From positions 1-32,803 of the forward strand of contig JAFMCK010000005.1 in the NCBI GenBank assembly GCA_017857825.1: a stretch of 32,803 bases of DNA, in the 5' to 3' direction. The notes beneath the pieces were generated by a model. That model made no database searches and was not told the DNA's origin. It saw only the letters and a program-made list of their open reading frames with translations. This stretch comes from Rhodospirillales bacterium (GTDB taxonomy: Bacteria > Pseudomonadota > Alphaproteobacteria > Rhodospirillales > Casp-alpha2). This document shows positions 17,158 to 26,482 of the stretch, piece by piece. The first letter of the stretch is position 1. Every line of letters starts with the position of its first letter. The position numbers were made by a program, and so were the translations under genes.

Positions 17158-18351
17158 TTATTTGAAATAGGCAACTGCACGTCGGTTCCTTAACCAGCCA
17201 GCCTGTTCATACAATTCGTACTGTTCCAAAACATCCTCAACCGCCGTTGGCGCAAGGCCAGCGGCTCGCCAGAGATGTCTTAGTTTGTCGATTAGCGGTC
17301 GAGAATGGATATAGAAATGATGAAGTCGCCTATTCTTGTCTATTAACGGTCGAATAAATTTACGAAAAATACTACGTGTTCTCGCAGCAGGTACAGCCGA
17401 TCCGGCACTTTTAGTAATATCTTGAATATCAAATATGGGGAGCTGTGGCTGATCAAGCTTATCTGCAGCTTTGGAAAACTCTATGATGAATTTTATATAA
17501 TGAGGCACATCTGCGGGCAAGTTGGTCTGCGGTGTCTTCTTTAATCTCGCAAAGCAATCCATCGCAATTTCTGTCTGGTTCATAATAATCGCATAGAACG
17601 CTAATTTTTGGAGGCGCGCGAATATGGCTGGCTTGTCTTGCCCGCTATTTTTTGTTGCTTCGGGCTTTTTAAGAAATAGCGCGTTCGTGACGATATCAAG
17701 ATTAGTTGAGCGGAGGCCTGTTGGTACTGATTGGGCACCAAACTTCATAAAGCCATCGAAACAGCAGAAGAAGAAGCCCAAACTTTCTAAGTAAGATTTT
17801 ACCTCAGAAAATGTTTTTTGTCCTTCATACAGTGGGTGCATTTCAGTTTCGGCAATGACGCATAGCGTTTCTTCGCGGAGACATTTTTCTGCGCCTTTCA
17901 ATACCTCCCAAGTGGCACCTTGAGCATCTATGGTGAGACAATGAGGCGGTCGCGCGAGTGCATCGCTAAAGCATATTTGATCTAAGGAACGAAATTCAGT
18001 CACTATTTCATGGTCGACTGACATAACGTTATCAAGTTTCGCAAGATATTTATATCTAGATATATAGTAAAAATTTTTGAATTCTTGCGATAATTGAAAA
18101 ATAGAACTCAGGTAAGGTTCGACCATAATATTAAATTTATCAGTATTGTTTTTATTGCTGATGCAAAAAGGGTAAACCGTTGCATATTTTCCAGCTTGAT
18201 CCAACGAACTGCGCGCTTCATTAATGCAGTCCGTATCAGGGTCATAATAGACGTAATCTATGTCATCATTAAATAACCTGGGTAGATGGATCGAGCCAGA
18301 GCCTTCTCTGGCACCAATATGATGATGGGAAAGGCGGTTACTGCTCATCAT
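17158..18351 (-). CDS. FkbM-like methyltransferase family protein
   Basis: LTIDAQGATWEVLKGAEKCL and CVIAETEMHPLYEGQKTFSEVKSYLESLGF are FkbM hallmarks. Start reassigned to ATG at 18351 (MMSSNRLSHHHIGAREG), overlapping the neuB stop (TAATG) with GGAGG just upstream. Confidence 0.78.
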   Translation of the reverse strand: MMSSNRLSHHHIGAREGSGSIHLPRLFNDDIDYVYYDPDTDCINEARSSLDQAGKYATVYPFCISNKNNTDKFNIMVEPYLSSIFQLSQEFKNFYYISRYKYLAKLDNVMSVDHEIVTEFRSLDQICFSDALARPPHCLTIDAQGATWEVLKGAEKCLREETLCVIAETEMHPLYEGQKTFSEVKSYLESLGFFFCCFDGFMKFGAQSVPTGLRSTNLDIVTNALFLKKPEATKNSGQDKPAIFARLQKLAFYAIIMNQTEIAMDCFARLKKTPQTNLPADVPHYIKFIIEFSKAADKLDQPQLPIFDIQDITKSAGSAVPAARTRSIFRKFIRPLIDKNRRLHHFYIHSRPLIDKLRHLWRAAGLAPTAVEDVLEQYELYEQAGWLRNRRAVAYFK

Positions 18352-19412
18352 TATGTGCCTCCTGTTTTGAGACTGATATCTATATGCGGATTTGGAAGAT
18401 CTAGTTTTTCGCCGGCAGAGAAATGTCGCCACGCAACCGATCCGACGACCCGATCAATGTCACGTGCCGGGATGCCGTCATTTGGCCGCAGCGCAACAAC
18501 ATCGTCATCGGCTATCGTCTCACCAAGCGCAATGTCACGCGCCGCAACCAAAGACCGACGCACAGACTTCACCACGTCTTTCTCTATCGGCAGCAGTCGC
18601 TTTTCCGCGGACCCCAGCATCGTCTCTGCGGTCCGGATGGAAGCGACGAGTCGAAACAGGGTTTCCGGGTCGGCAGACGCCATATGATCCGGTCCGGGGA
18701 GTGATCGATCGAGCGTATAATGCTTTTCAATGATTTTTGCGCCAAGCCCCACGGCGACCACTGCGGCAATCGTGCCGTTTGAATGATCTGACAAACCAAT
18801 GGGCAGCGAAAACTCTTCATGCAACGTTGTCATCGCCTTAATGTTCATATCTCTGTCAGGTGTTGGATACGCTGTTGTGCAATGTAGTAGTGTAATATCC
18901 AACGGATCATCGCTTATTTTCGCGCGGGCTTTGCGGAGTGTTTCTATCCCTAAGTTAACATCACTCAGATTACACATGCCTGTTGAAAGAATAATCGGAA
19001 GTCCATACGAACCGGCTAAGCGTACAAGCGGCACGTTATCAACGTCACCGGATGGAATTTTAATTCGTTGGATGTTTAGTTCTTCCACCAGGAACTTCAG
19101 GCTGGGAAGATCGAAGCCGGTTGAAAGAAATTCAATGCTGCGCGCGACGCAATGCCGTGCGAGGTCGACAAAAACCGATTGTTCTAACTCAAAGGTTTTT
19201 CCGAGTTCGTACATATCGTTGACACCCGACGTGCCAGCTTTTTGGTATTCAACCAAAGCGTTGTCTCGGCGCGTGACCAATTCGCGGTCCCACGTTTGGA
19301 ACTTCACCGCATCGGCCCCTGCATCCGCCGCAATATCGATCAAACGATGGGCCATGTCAGGGCTGCCGTTATGATTTACACCAGCTTCAGCGATGATATA
19401 GACACCACTCAT
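18351..19412 (-). CDS. neuB: N-acetylneuraminate/legionaminate synthase family (NeuB/LegI-like)
   Basis: IIAEAGVNHNGSPDMAHRLIDIAADAGADAVKFQTW, LSTGMCNLSDV, LLHCTTAYPTP, GLSDHSNG, EKHYTLDRSLPGPDHMAS, C-terminal SAF-like domain. Likely start MSGVYII at 19412. Confidence 0.95.
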   Translation of the reverse strand: MSGVYIIAEAGVNHNGSPDMAHRLIDIAADAGADAVKFQTWDRELVTRRDNALVEYQKAGTSGVNDMYELGKTFELEQSVFVDLARHCVARSIEFLSTGFDLPSLKFLVEELNIQRIKIPSGDVDNVPLVRLAGSYGLPIILSTGMCNLSDVNLGIETLRKARAKISDDPLDITLLHCTTAYPTPDRDMNIKAMTTLHEEFSLPIGLSDHSNGTIAAVVAVGLGAKIIEKHYTLDRSLPGPDHMASADPETLFRLVASIRTAETMLGSAEKRLLPIEKDVVKSVRRSLVAARDIALGETIADDDVVALRPNDGIPARDIDRVVGSVAWRHFSAGEKLDLPNPHIDISLKTGGT

Positions 19413-19413
19413 T

Positions 19414-20820
19414 TTACATACCTTTTGTCCTTGGCGCACATTGTTCTGCCTGCTTTGACAATGTCAAGATCTCGGCGTTAATGGCTGCCGTTGCGCTTTG
19501 CGACCCAGCCTTCATGGGGTCGTGGATTTTTTCGATTGGCGGAAAGGCGTCGAGGATCGCGGCGGCTATCTTGGGGGCTATTTCGCTGCGCACGGGTACG
19601 CGAGGGAAAAAGTATCCCGTTGTCTGTCCGCGTTTCAAAAATACAATCGCACCCACGACGCCATCAATCAAAATGATTTGGCTAAGAATATTGGGTGACG
19701 TCCGGCATCGATCAAACACCATTTGGTTTCGCGACCAGTTGGGTGCGTGCCCTGTTTGAGATTTGCGCGCGGCAAATTTCTCGCAAAGTGTTTGATGAAT
19801 ATATGCATAGTCGCCGGATGTTACTTTACGCTGCCCGACCTCATTGGCTGCGTCAGGGGCATCACTTTTGATATTGTGCGCCGGTTCTGTGGCCGCTGTT
19901 CGATAGCTTAAGAAAATGCCATCACGTCCGCCACCGATCGACTTATACGCTGTTGGGTTATGGATAATGCCGCCGACAAAGTAATTCAGCCGTAACGGTG
20001 AATATCGCTTTTTGAAATCCAACAAATGATCGTCGGGCCGTGTGGATCGGCCGCCGCCAAGGTGCATCCATTTAAAGCCTGCGTTTGCGTAATCGCGGAT
20101 CGCGATATCATGCAAAAGATACGAGGCATAGGTCTCTCGCCCACGCTGGGTTGATGCTGATAAATGCGTATGCGCAAAAATGCCGCCCGCGATACACAGC
20201 ATAACGCCAACCGGTTCGCCGTTGTCTTCTGCGACCCAGCTTCTGGAATAATCTTGCGCTAGGATATTTTTAAAATACTGCGCATCGAAATAATATCTCG
20301 CCGCTGCGTTGTTATGCTCCATACCGTCTTCATAGACGCGCCTAAATATCTCACTGTCATCTGCGCCTAAGCGCCGAACCTGCAACGCGGCGCCGGCAAG
20401 CCGAATGCGCTTTTGCGTGATCCTGTCATATGGCGGTACATCTTCTTCACGCCGTGTCGTCAAATCGACAAGGATTGTTGTCCGATTGAAACTGAAAAAA
20501 TCGAGATGTGGTCGCAATGCAGCGATATCGATAAACGGGTGAAACCGGATGAATTCGGCAACAACACCATCGTCGTAACATTTCTTTCGCCACGCGCGCA
20601 TGCCAACGTCTAAATCATCCGCCGTGCGGCTTAACGGACCGCCATAGCCCCACGGTGTCTCCGCATCAAACAGCCCTGTCGACTCTATCTCGCGGACCGT
20701 GGCCGAATGACAAAACCCATCGATATTGATTTCAGAAATATGTCCGTGGAATTGATGTATATTCAGAAACTCACGTTCATAATAAATATCATTCAAAATA
20801 TCGTCGTAATGATTTTTCAT
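19414..20820 (-). CDS. GNAT/FemAB-like acyltransferase
   Basis: 468 aa; WGYGGPLS, FIRFHPF, RSWVAEDNGEPVGVMLCIAGG, HTHLSAS, GFKWMHLGGGRS...LLDFKKRYSP typical of FemAB/GNAT_6-type proteins. Function of the C-terminal ~130 aa unclear. Confidence 0.65.
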   Translation of the reverse strand: MKNHYDDILNDIYYEREFLNIHQFHGHISEINIDGFCHSATVREIESTGLFDAETPWGYGGPLSRTADDLDVGMRAWRKKCYDDGVVAEFIRFHPFIDIAALRPHLDFFSFNRTTILVDLTTRREEDVPPYDRITQKRIRLAGAALQVRRLGADDSEIFRRVYEDGMEHNNAAARYYFDAQYFKNILAQDYSRSWVAEDNGEPVGVMLCIAGGIFAHTHLSASTQRGRETYASYLLHDIAIRDYANAGFKWMHLGGGRSTRPDDHLLDFKKRYSPLRLNYFVGGIIHNPTAYKSIGGGRDGIFLSYRTAATEPAHNIKSDAPDAANEVGQRKVTSGDYAYIHQTLCEKFAARKSQTGHAPNWSRNQMVFDRCRTSPNILSQIILIDGVVGAIVFLKRGQTTGYFFPRVPVRSEIAPKIAAAILDAFPPIEKIHDPMKAGSQSATAAINAEILTLSKQAEQCAPRTKGM

Positions 20821-20836
20821 TAATTAAAACCGCACC

Positions 20837-21985
20837 TTAAGGATATTCAGTTTCTAAGAATGCTTTTATGTGTTCGACGATGACGCGGGACGGCAACGTG
20901 GCTTCAGAATATCTTGAGAGTGAATCGGTCTCAGCATTCCGCTTCAATGAGAGTGCTTTGTGAAGCGCGTTGGAAATGTCATCAATCCCCCCCGAACAAT
21001 CAATAATGGTCGGTGTCCGAATGCGGCCTTCCTGGCGTGATCCGATATTAACCGTTGGCGTGCCAAGGGCAGGTGCTTCTGTCATGCCGCTTGATGAATT
21101 CCCAACGACAACATCAGCCGCAGCGACCAGCGAAAGATAGCGTCGAAATCCAAGGCTTTGAACTTCCGCGGCCGTGGTCTTGTTCTGTGCAACAAAACGA
21201 CGAATTTTTGCGCTGACCTGTAAGCCGCCCGGATCTGCATTCACACCGGTAAATACGATATTTGAATCCGCAAATTGGCCAAGCACCGATAGCAACGCGT
21301 CGATACTGCTTTCTGTTTCCGCAGGATATGACGTCACCGGGTGGTAGGTTACGGCGAACAATCTTTGTTGCGGCGAAAGGCCCAATTCAGCGAGTATCTT
21401 AGTCGCATTTTCGGGAATGTGTACGCACGAGTTTTCGATTCCAAGGTGGCCGACATTGAACACGTGTGATCCGTCTAAGGCGCGCTTTTTAACATTTTCT
21501 TGGTATTCTTTGTCAGCGACGAAATGAATTCGCGACATATCGGTGACGAGGGCGCGAAAAATATTATCCAGCGCGCCAAGGGTCGTCTCACCGCCGCCGA
21601 TATGGGCAATAGGTATGCTCAAAAACGTGGCTGCAATTGCTGCTGGAACGATCTCGTAACGGTCCCCAAGTAAAATAAGCAGATGCGGCTTTTGTTGCGC
21701 AAAGGCGTCAAAGAATAATCCATGTGCTGTGCCCATTGCGTGAACGATGGCAGAGGCAGACTGGTCGCCAGAATCAAGCGGTATCGTCGCCGAGGGAGCA
21801 AACCCTTCTGTGACGATTTCCGAAAGCGTCGCCCCGTGTTCTTGCGATAGATGGGATCCCGTGACAATTAGCGACAACGCCACGTCCGGGTCATCATCAA
21901 GATGGCGCAGCAGGCGGCTCAGCAAGCCAAATTCGGCTCGGCTTCCGGTTACTGCAGCAACTCTAAAAGGTGTTAACGTTGTCAT
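20837..21985 (-). CDS. neuC: UDP-N-acetylglucosamine/N,N'-diacetylbacillosamine 2-epimerase, hydrolysing (NeuC/LegG-like)
   Basis: VAAVTGSRAEFGLLSRLLRHL, LLGDRYEIVPAAIAATFLSIPIAHIGGGETTLGALDNIFR, VTYHPVT, VVGNSSSGMTEAPALGTPTVNIGSRQEGR. Internal ATG at 21985 (MTTLTPFRVAAVTGSR) is the probable start. Confidence 0.93.
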   Translation of the reverse strand: MTTLTPFRVAAVTGSRAEFGLLSRLLRHLDDDPDVALSLIVTGSHLSQEHGATLSEIVTEGFAPSATIPLDSGDQSASAIVHAMGTAHGLFFDAFAQQKPHLLILLGDRYEIVPAAIAATFLSIPIAHIGGGETTLGALDNIFRALVTDMSRIHFVADKEYQENVKKRALDGSHVFNVGHLGIENSCVHIPENATKILAELGLSPQQRLFAVTYHPVTSYPAETESSIDALLSVLGQFADSNIVFTGVNADPGGLQVSAKIRRFVAQNKTTAAEVQSLGFRRYLSLVAAADVVVGNSSSGMTEAPALGTPTVNIGSRQEGRIRTPTIIDCSGGIDDISNALHKALSLKRNAETDSLSRYSEATLPSRVIVEHIKAFLETEYP

Positions 21986-21990
21986 CAGCT

Positions 21991-23852
21991 TTACCCTGCA
22001 TCCAAAACACGAAACAGGCATTCTGTTGCTGATCGATTTTTTGACAGAGCACAAAGTTGGTCGATGGAGTCGTCTGCGTTCAAAAGCGGGTTCTCGTCAG
22101 CCAATGTCTGCAGATCGGTTGCGGATAGGATGACAGGCATTTGCGAGAACAGCCAACAATCAATACTTGATGGTTCAGGCACGAACCCAACATAGGGGCA
22201 TCCAAGCGCGATGGTCTGAATAAGTGCACCGGAACTTACAGGCCCATTGGCAACGTCCGCCCATAACGCATGTGCTTGTAAACCGTCTGTTCGCGGAATG
22301 ACCGTCGCGTCTAATTTCATGCGCGAGAACAGTACCTGGAAAAATTCTGAATTATCAATTGCAGGATGTCCCTTAATGCGAACGACTTTACCTTGCTCAT
22401 TTAATACTCTGACGAGGTCGATAAGGTATTGAACGGTGTTGGCGCGAAGTGCGGCGGGGTCTGCAATTCCCGAATACACGGTCATCTTTTGGTGTCATTA
22501 AAATGCACCGGCGTGCGCGGTCGCAAAGATCACCGCGGTATCAATACATCAACCGCTGGATATTCAGCCGCGACGCTCAAATGCGCCAATGCTTTGTTGG
22601 GATAGGCCCGGCCAAGGTATTCACTCCATGCCAGATTCCGGTCGACAAGCGGGGTTTGGCCTCGGTCGCCGCATCGTGCGCCGTCACGCACAGGTGTTAC
22701 GAAGATGCCGTTCAATAGCTCTTCAATAGGAATACCTACTATTATTGCGATCTCTGCAACGACACGTGAGCGGGCGGGACGAACGTCAGACACAACAACC
22801 CGCGCTAATTTGATACGATTAAATAATTTTCGGGTTCGTCTTACAAACCCTGCCATGGCGTGAAGCCGCTCCGATTGGAACAAGTATGTTTCAACGAAGT
22901 GCCGGCGGGCTTGTTCGCGTGCTGTCAGCGGCGGCAGCCGATTCCATGCGTCTCGATAGCGGGCAATGATTTTGCGGACGTCATGGATATCTGATGGGTT
23001 TATTTTTTCTTGCGGCATGCTGACCAATGCACTGCCGTTCATCAGGCACTGGAATATATACTTTGGCGTTTTTCGTGTCGCTTGGCCGATAAAAACGGGT
23101 GAGAAGGATCGCGGACTTTTTGAAAGTATAATTCCCTCCGACGCCAAATCACTCAGCAAGAAGAAAACGCTTCGCTTATTTCTGCAAAAGACAAAACGTA
23201 GTTTGCAGATAAGTTCGACACATCCAACAAAAACATCACGTAGTCTATATATAGGGCGGATCTGCATAGTGCTTGAACCCGCAAAAACAGCAAAATCTTG
23301 ATGAAGCGAATCAGAACGCAAGGTTTCTGTGTTATGACGTGAAAACGCCACGTTGTTTTTCGTGCAAATGTCTTGGACGAGCACTTCAATGTTGGTGATG
23401 TCCAACATATCGCAGTACGCACGTACACCACGCAGTTCTATGTATTTAGGTGTGAAGGTTTGGCAGATGGCGTCCAAGGCGGCATGAATTCGACGAAACA
23501 TATAATCGGCTGTGGCAATTTGTGAATCGAATTGCCGACCTAAAGAAACACCCGCGAATTGTGAGGCATCTGTTTCGTCGAGATACACCCAACTGGCGGC
23601 GTCGATAAACACGCTGCCTGCAGCGCCGTATTGATCGCTTGTCCAATCTTCTAAAAAGGCATCCGTTAATACAGCCTCGCCGCCAAGATTTCGCCACGCC
23701 CAACTCACGGACAATTCTGTGGTCACAACCAAGACATCAGCGTCGTCTGGTGACAGCGTGTCAAGGTGCTTTTCCGTACTGACAAGAACGATCCGTTGAT
23801 ATGACGTTTTTGACGGGGCGGACCCAAATTTATCGGAAAATTTTAAGATCAA
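21991..23852 (-). pseudogene. GT-like gene apparently split into two ORFs (22530-23852, 440 aa; 21991-22485, 164 aa)
   Basis: First ORF ends SVAAEYPAVDVLIPR*. The other frame then reads CIDTAVIFATAHAGAF, hits TAA TGA, and resumes MTVYSGIADPAALRANTVQYLIDLVRVLNEQGKVVRIKGHPA... which looks like the C-terminal half of a GT-B-like enzyme. A genuine two-gene split is not excluded. Confidence 0.5.
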
Positions 23853-23904
23853 GGCTATCCGGCGTTACAGAATGAGGGTTCGTGAGAAAATCAATTAACA
23901 AGGG

Positions 23905-24810
23905 CTACATTTCATGGGCTGATTTTGTTCCATAGCGGCGCCTATAGGCATCGCCCGGTCCACAATGACGGGATGATTCCAATGGAAAATCTTCACCGAC
24001 GGACAACAGCCATTTCTCCGGCGCTGACAGGTCGGCGATAATGTCTGATGAAATGTATCGTTGCTGATTAAGTAGTTGAGGAATACTTCGAAGGCGATAT
24101 TCGGTAAAGAATGTTCGGCGGCGGCGACCGCTCAAATTCTCTGACCCCCCATGCCAAACTTGTGAGTTTAACAGAACCCGTGATCCGGCTTTTGCTTCAA
24201 CCAGAACTTCATCTTTATGCTTTGCCGCTATATCGATGTGTTCTTGCGGATAATCCAAAATGCGATGGCTTTTTGGGATGATACGCAACGGCGCATTTTC
24301 AAGGGTCATATCATCGATCACAAAAAAGCAGAACATGCATTCAAAGGGGGCGGCTTCGTCCATTCGCGGCACCCAGTCGATGTGAATTTGTTGATTTCCG
24401 CCGCCTTTTAGTGGCTCGCGCATATCGACGGCGCTGACACGGAAGTCTGGGCCCAGAAGATGCTGCGCACCAAGCAGGACTTCCGGCATCGAGATAAGCG
24501 CCCGGAAACACCGATGCTTATTAATAAGATTGCCAAGACGAGCAGACCCGGGGTCGGCTAATTTTCCGGGTTCGCGCTCAATCACGAACTCCATCCCTTC
24601 CCAGCCGCCTTTGACACCTTCTTGGCGGCTAAGCTCATCTGTCACGTCACGTAGTTCTTCAAGCGACGTGCCGTGCTTGGACAAATGTTCAAGATCTGGC
24701 GGCAACACCACGTAGCCTAAATCATCGAACGTGCTGCGCTGCGCGTCCGTCAAGGCGGACGGCGAAATCTGATAGTATTGTAAAACGTCGTCGATATTAT
24801 TCATCGTCAT
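23905..24810 (-). CDS. Phytanoyl-CoA dioxygenase (PhyH) family Fe(II)/2-oxoglutarate oxygenase
   Basis: LGYVVLPPD, QQIHIDWVP (HxD), VWHGGSENLSGRRRRTFFTEYR (distal His and Arg). Confidence 0.82.
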   Translation of the reverse strand: MTMNNIDDVLQYYQISPSALTDAQRSTFDDLGYVVLPPDLEHLSKHGTSLEELRDVTDELSRQEGVKGGWEGMEFVIEREPGKLADPGSARLGNLINKHRCFRALISMPEVLLGAQHLLGPDFRVSAVDMREPLKGGGNQQIHIDWVPRMDEAAPFECMFCFFVIDDMTLENAPLRIIPKSHRILDYPQEHIDIAAKHKDEVLVEAKAGSRVLLNSQVWHGGSENLSGRRRRTFFTEYRLRSIPQLLNQQRYISSDIIADLSAPEKWLLSVGEDFPLESSRHCGPGDAYRRRYGTKSAHEM

Positions 24811-24873
24811 TCTACGGCCCTATCGCATCATTTGAGTTTTATGCACGGGGGATCGGCCTTGGCGAGCTATGGT

Positions 24874-25869
24874 CTATTTTAAAACCCAGTTGCCAAATAA
24901 GCTCTCAGCGCGATTAACGTCCTTAAAAAATCCCTGATTCAAGGCAGCCATCAATTCATCAATGCCGTCATCAATGCTGAATGCGGGCTCAAATTCCAAC
25001 TCGGAACGGACCTTGGCAAAGTTCACGCGGTAATTTCGCGGATCACCGCCGTGTTCCTCATAGGTGATGTGCGCGCCTGGAATGCGCGCCGCAATGGCTT
25101 CAACCAAAGACCGTTTAGTCGCGTTGTTGGTGTCACCGCCTGCATTAAAGACGGTGCCATGCACGATAGACTTTGGCGCGGCCAAGGTTTTCAAAAGCAG
25201 CCGTCCAAAATCACGGACGTGGCAATACGGCCGCCAGGTATCGGCATCAAATACGATGAGTTCATTGCCAATCGCCAGCTCTCGAGTGAACTCGCTGACC
25301 GTCAGATCAAACCGCATGCGCGGAGATAACCCGAACGCTGTTGCAAAGCGCAAAATCGTGGGCACATAGGGCAGCGTCGCGGCGGCTTCCATAAGGTAAA
25401 GCTCTGCCGCAACCTTTGCTTTTGCATAAAGCGATAACGGGTTCAGCGGCCAATTTTCGTCCGCAACAGCCCCTTCAGGGATGAGCCCATAGTTGGAACA
25501 CGTCGAGACAAAAATCACGCGATCAACAGTGCTTTCTGCCAGAACATCAAAAACCGTGCGGTAACCATCATCGTTGATCGCTTTTGATGCGTCGGGATAT
25601 GTTTTGGTGATTGGATCGCCGACCAGTCCGGCCAGCAAGATAACGTCATCAACGTCCGATAGCGCAGCGCGCACGGTATCTGCATCACACAAATCTCCAC
25701 GCATAAACTCGTAGCCCGGCTGGCCTAAGAAGCCGAATACAGTCCGATCATGTCCATAAACAAAAGAATCCAAGCATCTCACGGAGAAACCAGCCTCAAG
25801 GAATAAAGGTGTTACGGCTGTTCCCACGTAACCACCGCCACCAATTATTAGTACCTTGCGTTCGCTCAT
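24874..25869 (-). CDS. NAD-dependent epimerase/dehydratase (extended SDR)
   Basis: LIIGGGGYVGTAVTPLFLEAGF, VSTCSNYG, YAKAK, LRFATAFGLSPRMRFDL. Confidence 0.88.
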   Translation of the reverse strand: MSERKVLIIGGGGYVGTAVTPLFLEAGFSVRCLDSFVYGHDRTVFGFLGQPGYEFMRGDLCDADTVRAALSDVDDVILLAGLVGDPITKTYPDASKAINDDGYRTVFDVLAESTVDRVIFVSTCSNYGLIPEGAVADENWPLNPLSLYAKAKVAAELYLMEAAATLPYVPTILRFATAFGLSPRMRFDLTVSEFTRELAIGNELIVFDADTWRPYCHVRDFGRLLLKTLAAPKSIVHGTVFNAGGDTNNATKRSLVEAIAARIPGAHITYEEHGGDPRNYRVNFAKVRSELEFEPAFSIDDGIDELMAALNQGFFKDVNRAESLFGNWVLK

Positions 25870-25913
25870 CTTTTTATCAATCTCCGATATTCAATCGTGG
25901 GTTTTGATTTAGT

Positions 25914-25925
25914 CATGCTACCGCA
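25914..25925 (-). promoter_or_regulatory. ops-like element (TGCGGTAGCATG), candidate recruitment site for the adjacent RfaH-like protein
   Basis: Minus strand GCGGTAGCATG matches the enterobacterial ops core GCGGTAGCGTG at 10 of 11 positions; sits in the gap between the RfaH-like gene and the downstream operon. Confidence 0.5.
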
Positions 25926-25950
25926 CTCCGGGTGAAATCGCCCAAAGTGC
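25923..25950 (-). promoter_or_regulatory. RNA stem-loop directly upstream of and abutting the ops-like element
   Basis: Minus-strand GCACU-UU-GGG-CGAUUUCA-CCC-GG-AGUGC: 10-bp stem with two U·G wobbles that pair only in the minus-strand RNA. Confidence 0.55.
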
Positions 25951-25981
25951 AAATCGACGATAAAATCAGGCACCGCTGCGA

Positions 25982-26482
25982 TCAGATCGCGAACACGGCG
26001 TCTCCTGAAACAGTGGCCCGGACTTTCCGTCCGAGCAGGTCCAAAAGCACAACGACGCGGTTGCGCTCGTCTGTGCCTTCGAACAAAGCTTCTAGCTCAC
26101 CAAGCGGGCCCCGCTTTACCTGCACGGTTTCGCCTTGTTTAAAGCCGGTGGCGGTGCGGGTACGGATAAGGCCGCTGTCGTCCTGGCGGGCGCGAATTTC
26201 ATTGATCACAGGATCCGGGACGGCCGCCGGCTTTTCGCCAAAGCGGATCACATCGCGAATACCGACGGTGCCGCGAATGGCGCGCCAAGGGGCGCGATCC
26301 GGATCAATTGCGATAAACAAATAGCCTGGAAACAACGGTTTTGGGACCCAATCCACGCGCCGCGCATGGGCGCGGCGTTTCAGGTGTTTTGGCAGCAAAA
26401 CTTCAAACCCTTGGCGGATCAAATGGCCAGCGGCCACGTCTTCTGCGTTGATGTGGGTATGCGCGGCGCACCAATACGTCAT
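25982..26482 (-). CDS. NusG-paralogue transcription antiterminator (RfaH/UpxY-like)
   Basis: 166 aa; WCAAHTHINAEDVAAGHLIRQGFEVLLPKHLKRR...KPLFPGYLFIAID...RAIRGTVGIRDVIRFG, C-terminal KOW-like FKQGETVQVKRGPLGELEALFE. ATGA overlap with the regulator gene. Confidence 0.88.
   Translation of the reverse strand: MTYWCAAHTHINAEDVAAGHLIRQGFEVLLPKHLKRRAHARRVDWVPKPLFPGYLFIAIDPDRAPWRAIRGTVGIRDVIRFGEKPAAVPDPVINEIRARQDDSGLIRTRTATGFKQGETVQVKRGPLGELEALFEGTDERNRVVVLLDLLGRKVRATVSGDAVFAI

Noticed and set aside
18799-19374. 191-aa plus-strand ORF
   Set aside because: Antisense to neuB, which is unambiguous.
24874-25869. Extended SDR considered as the missing LegB 4,6-dehydratase
   Set aside because: Motifs (VSTCSNYG, FGLSPRMRFDL, DTWRPYCHVRDFGRLL) look like a generic NAD-dependent epimerase rather than a LegB/PglF/PseB-type dehydratase.
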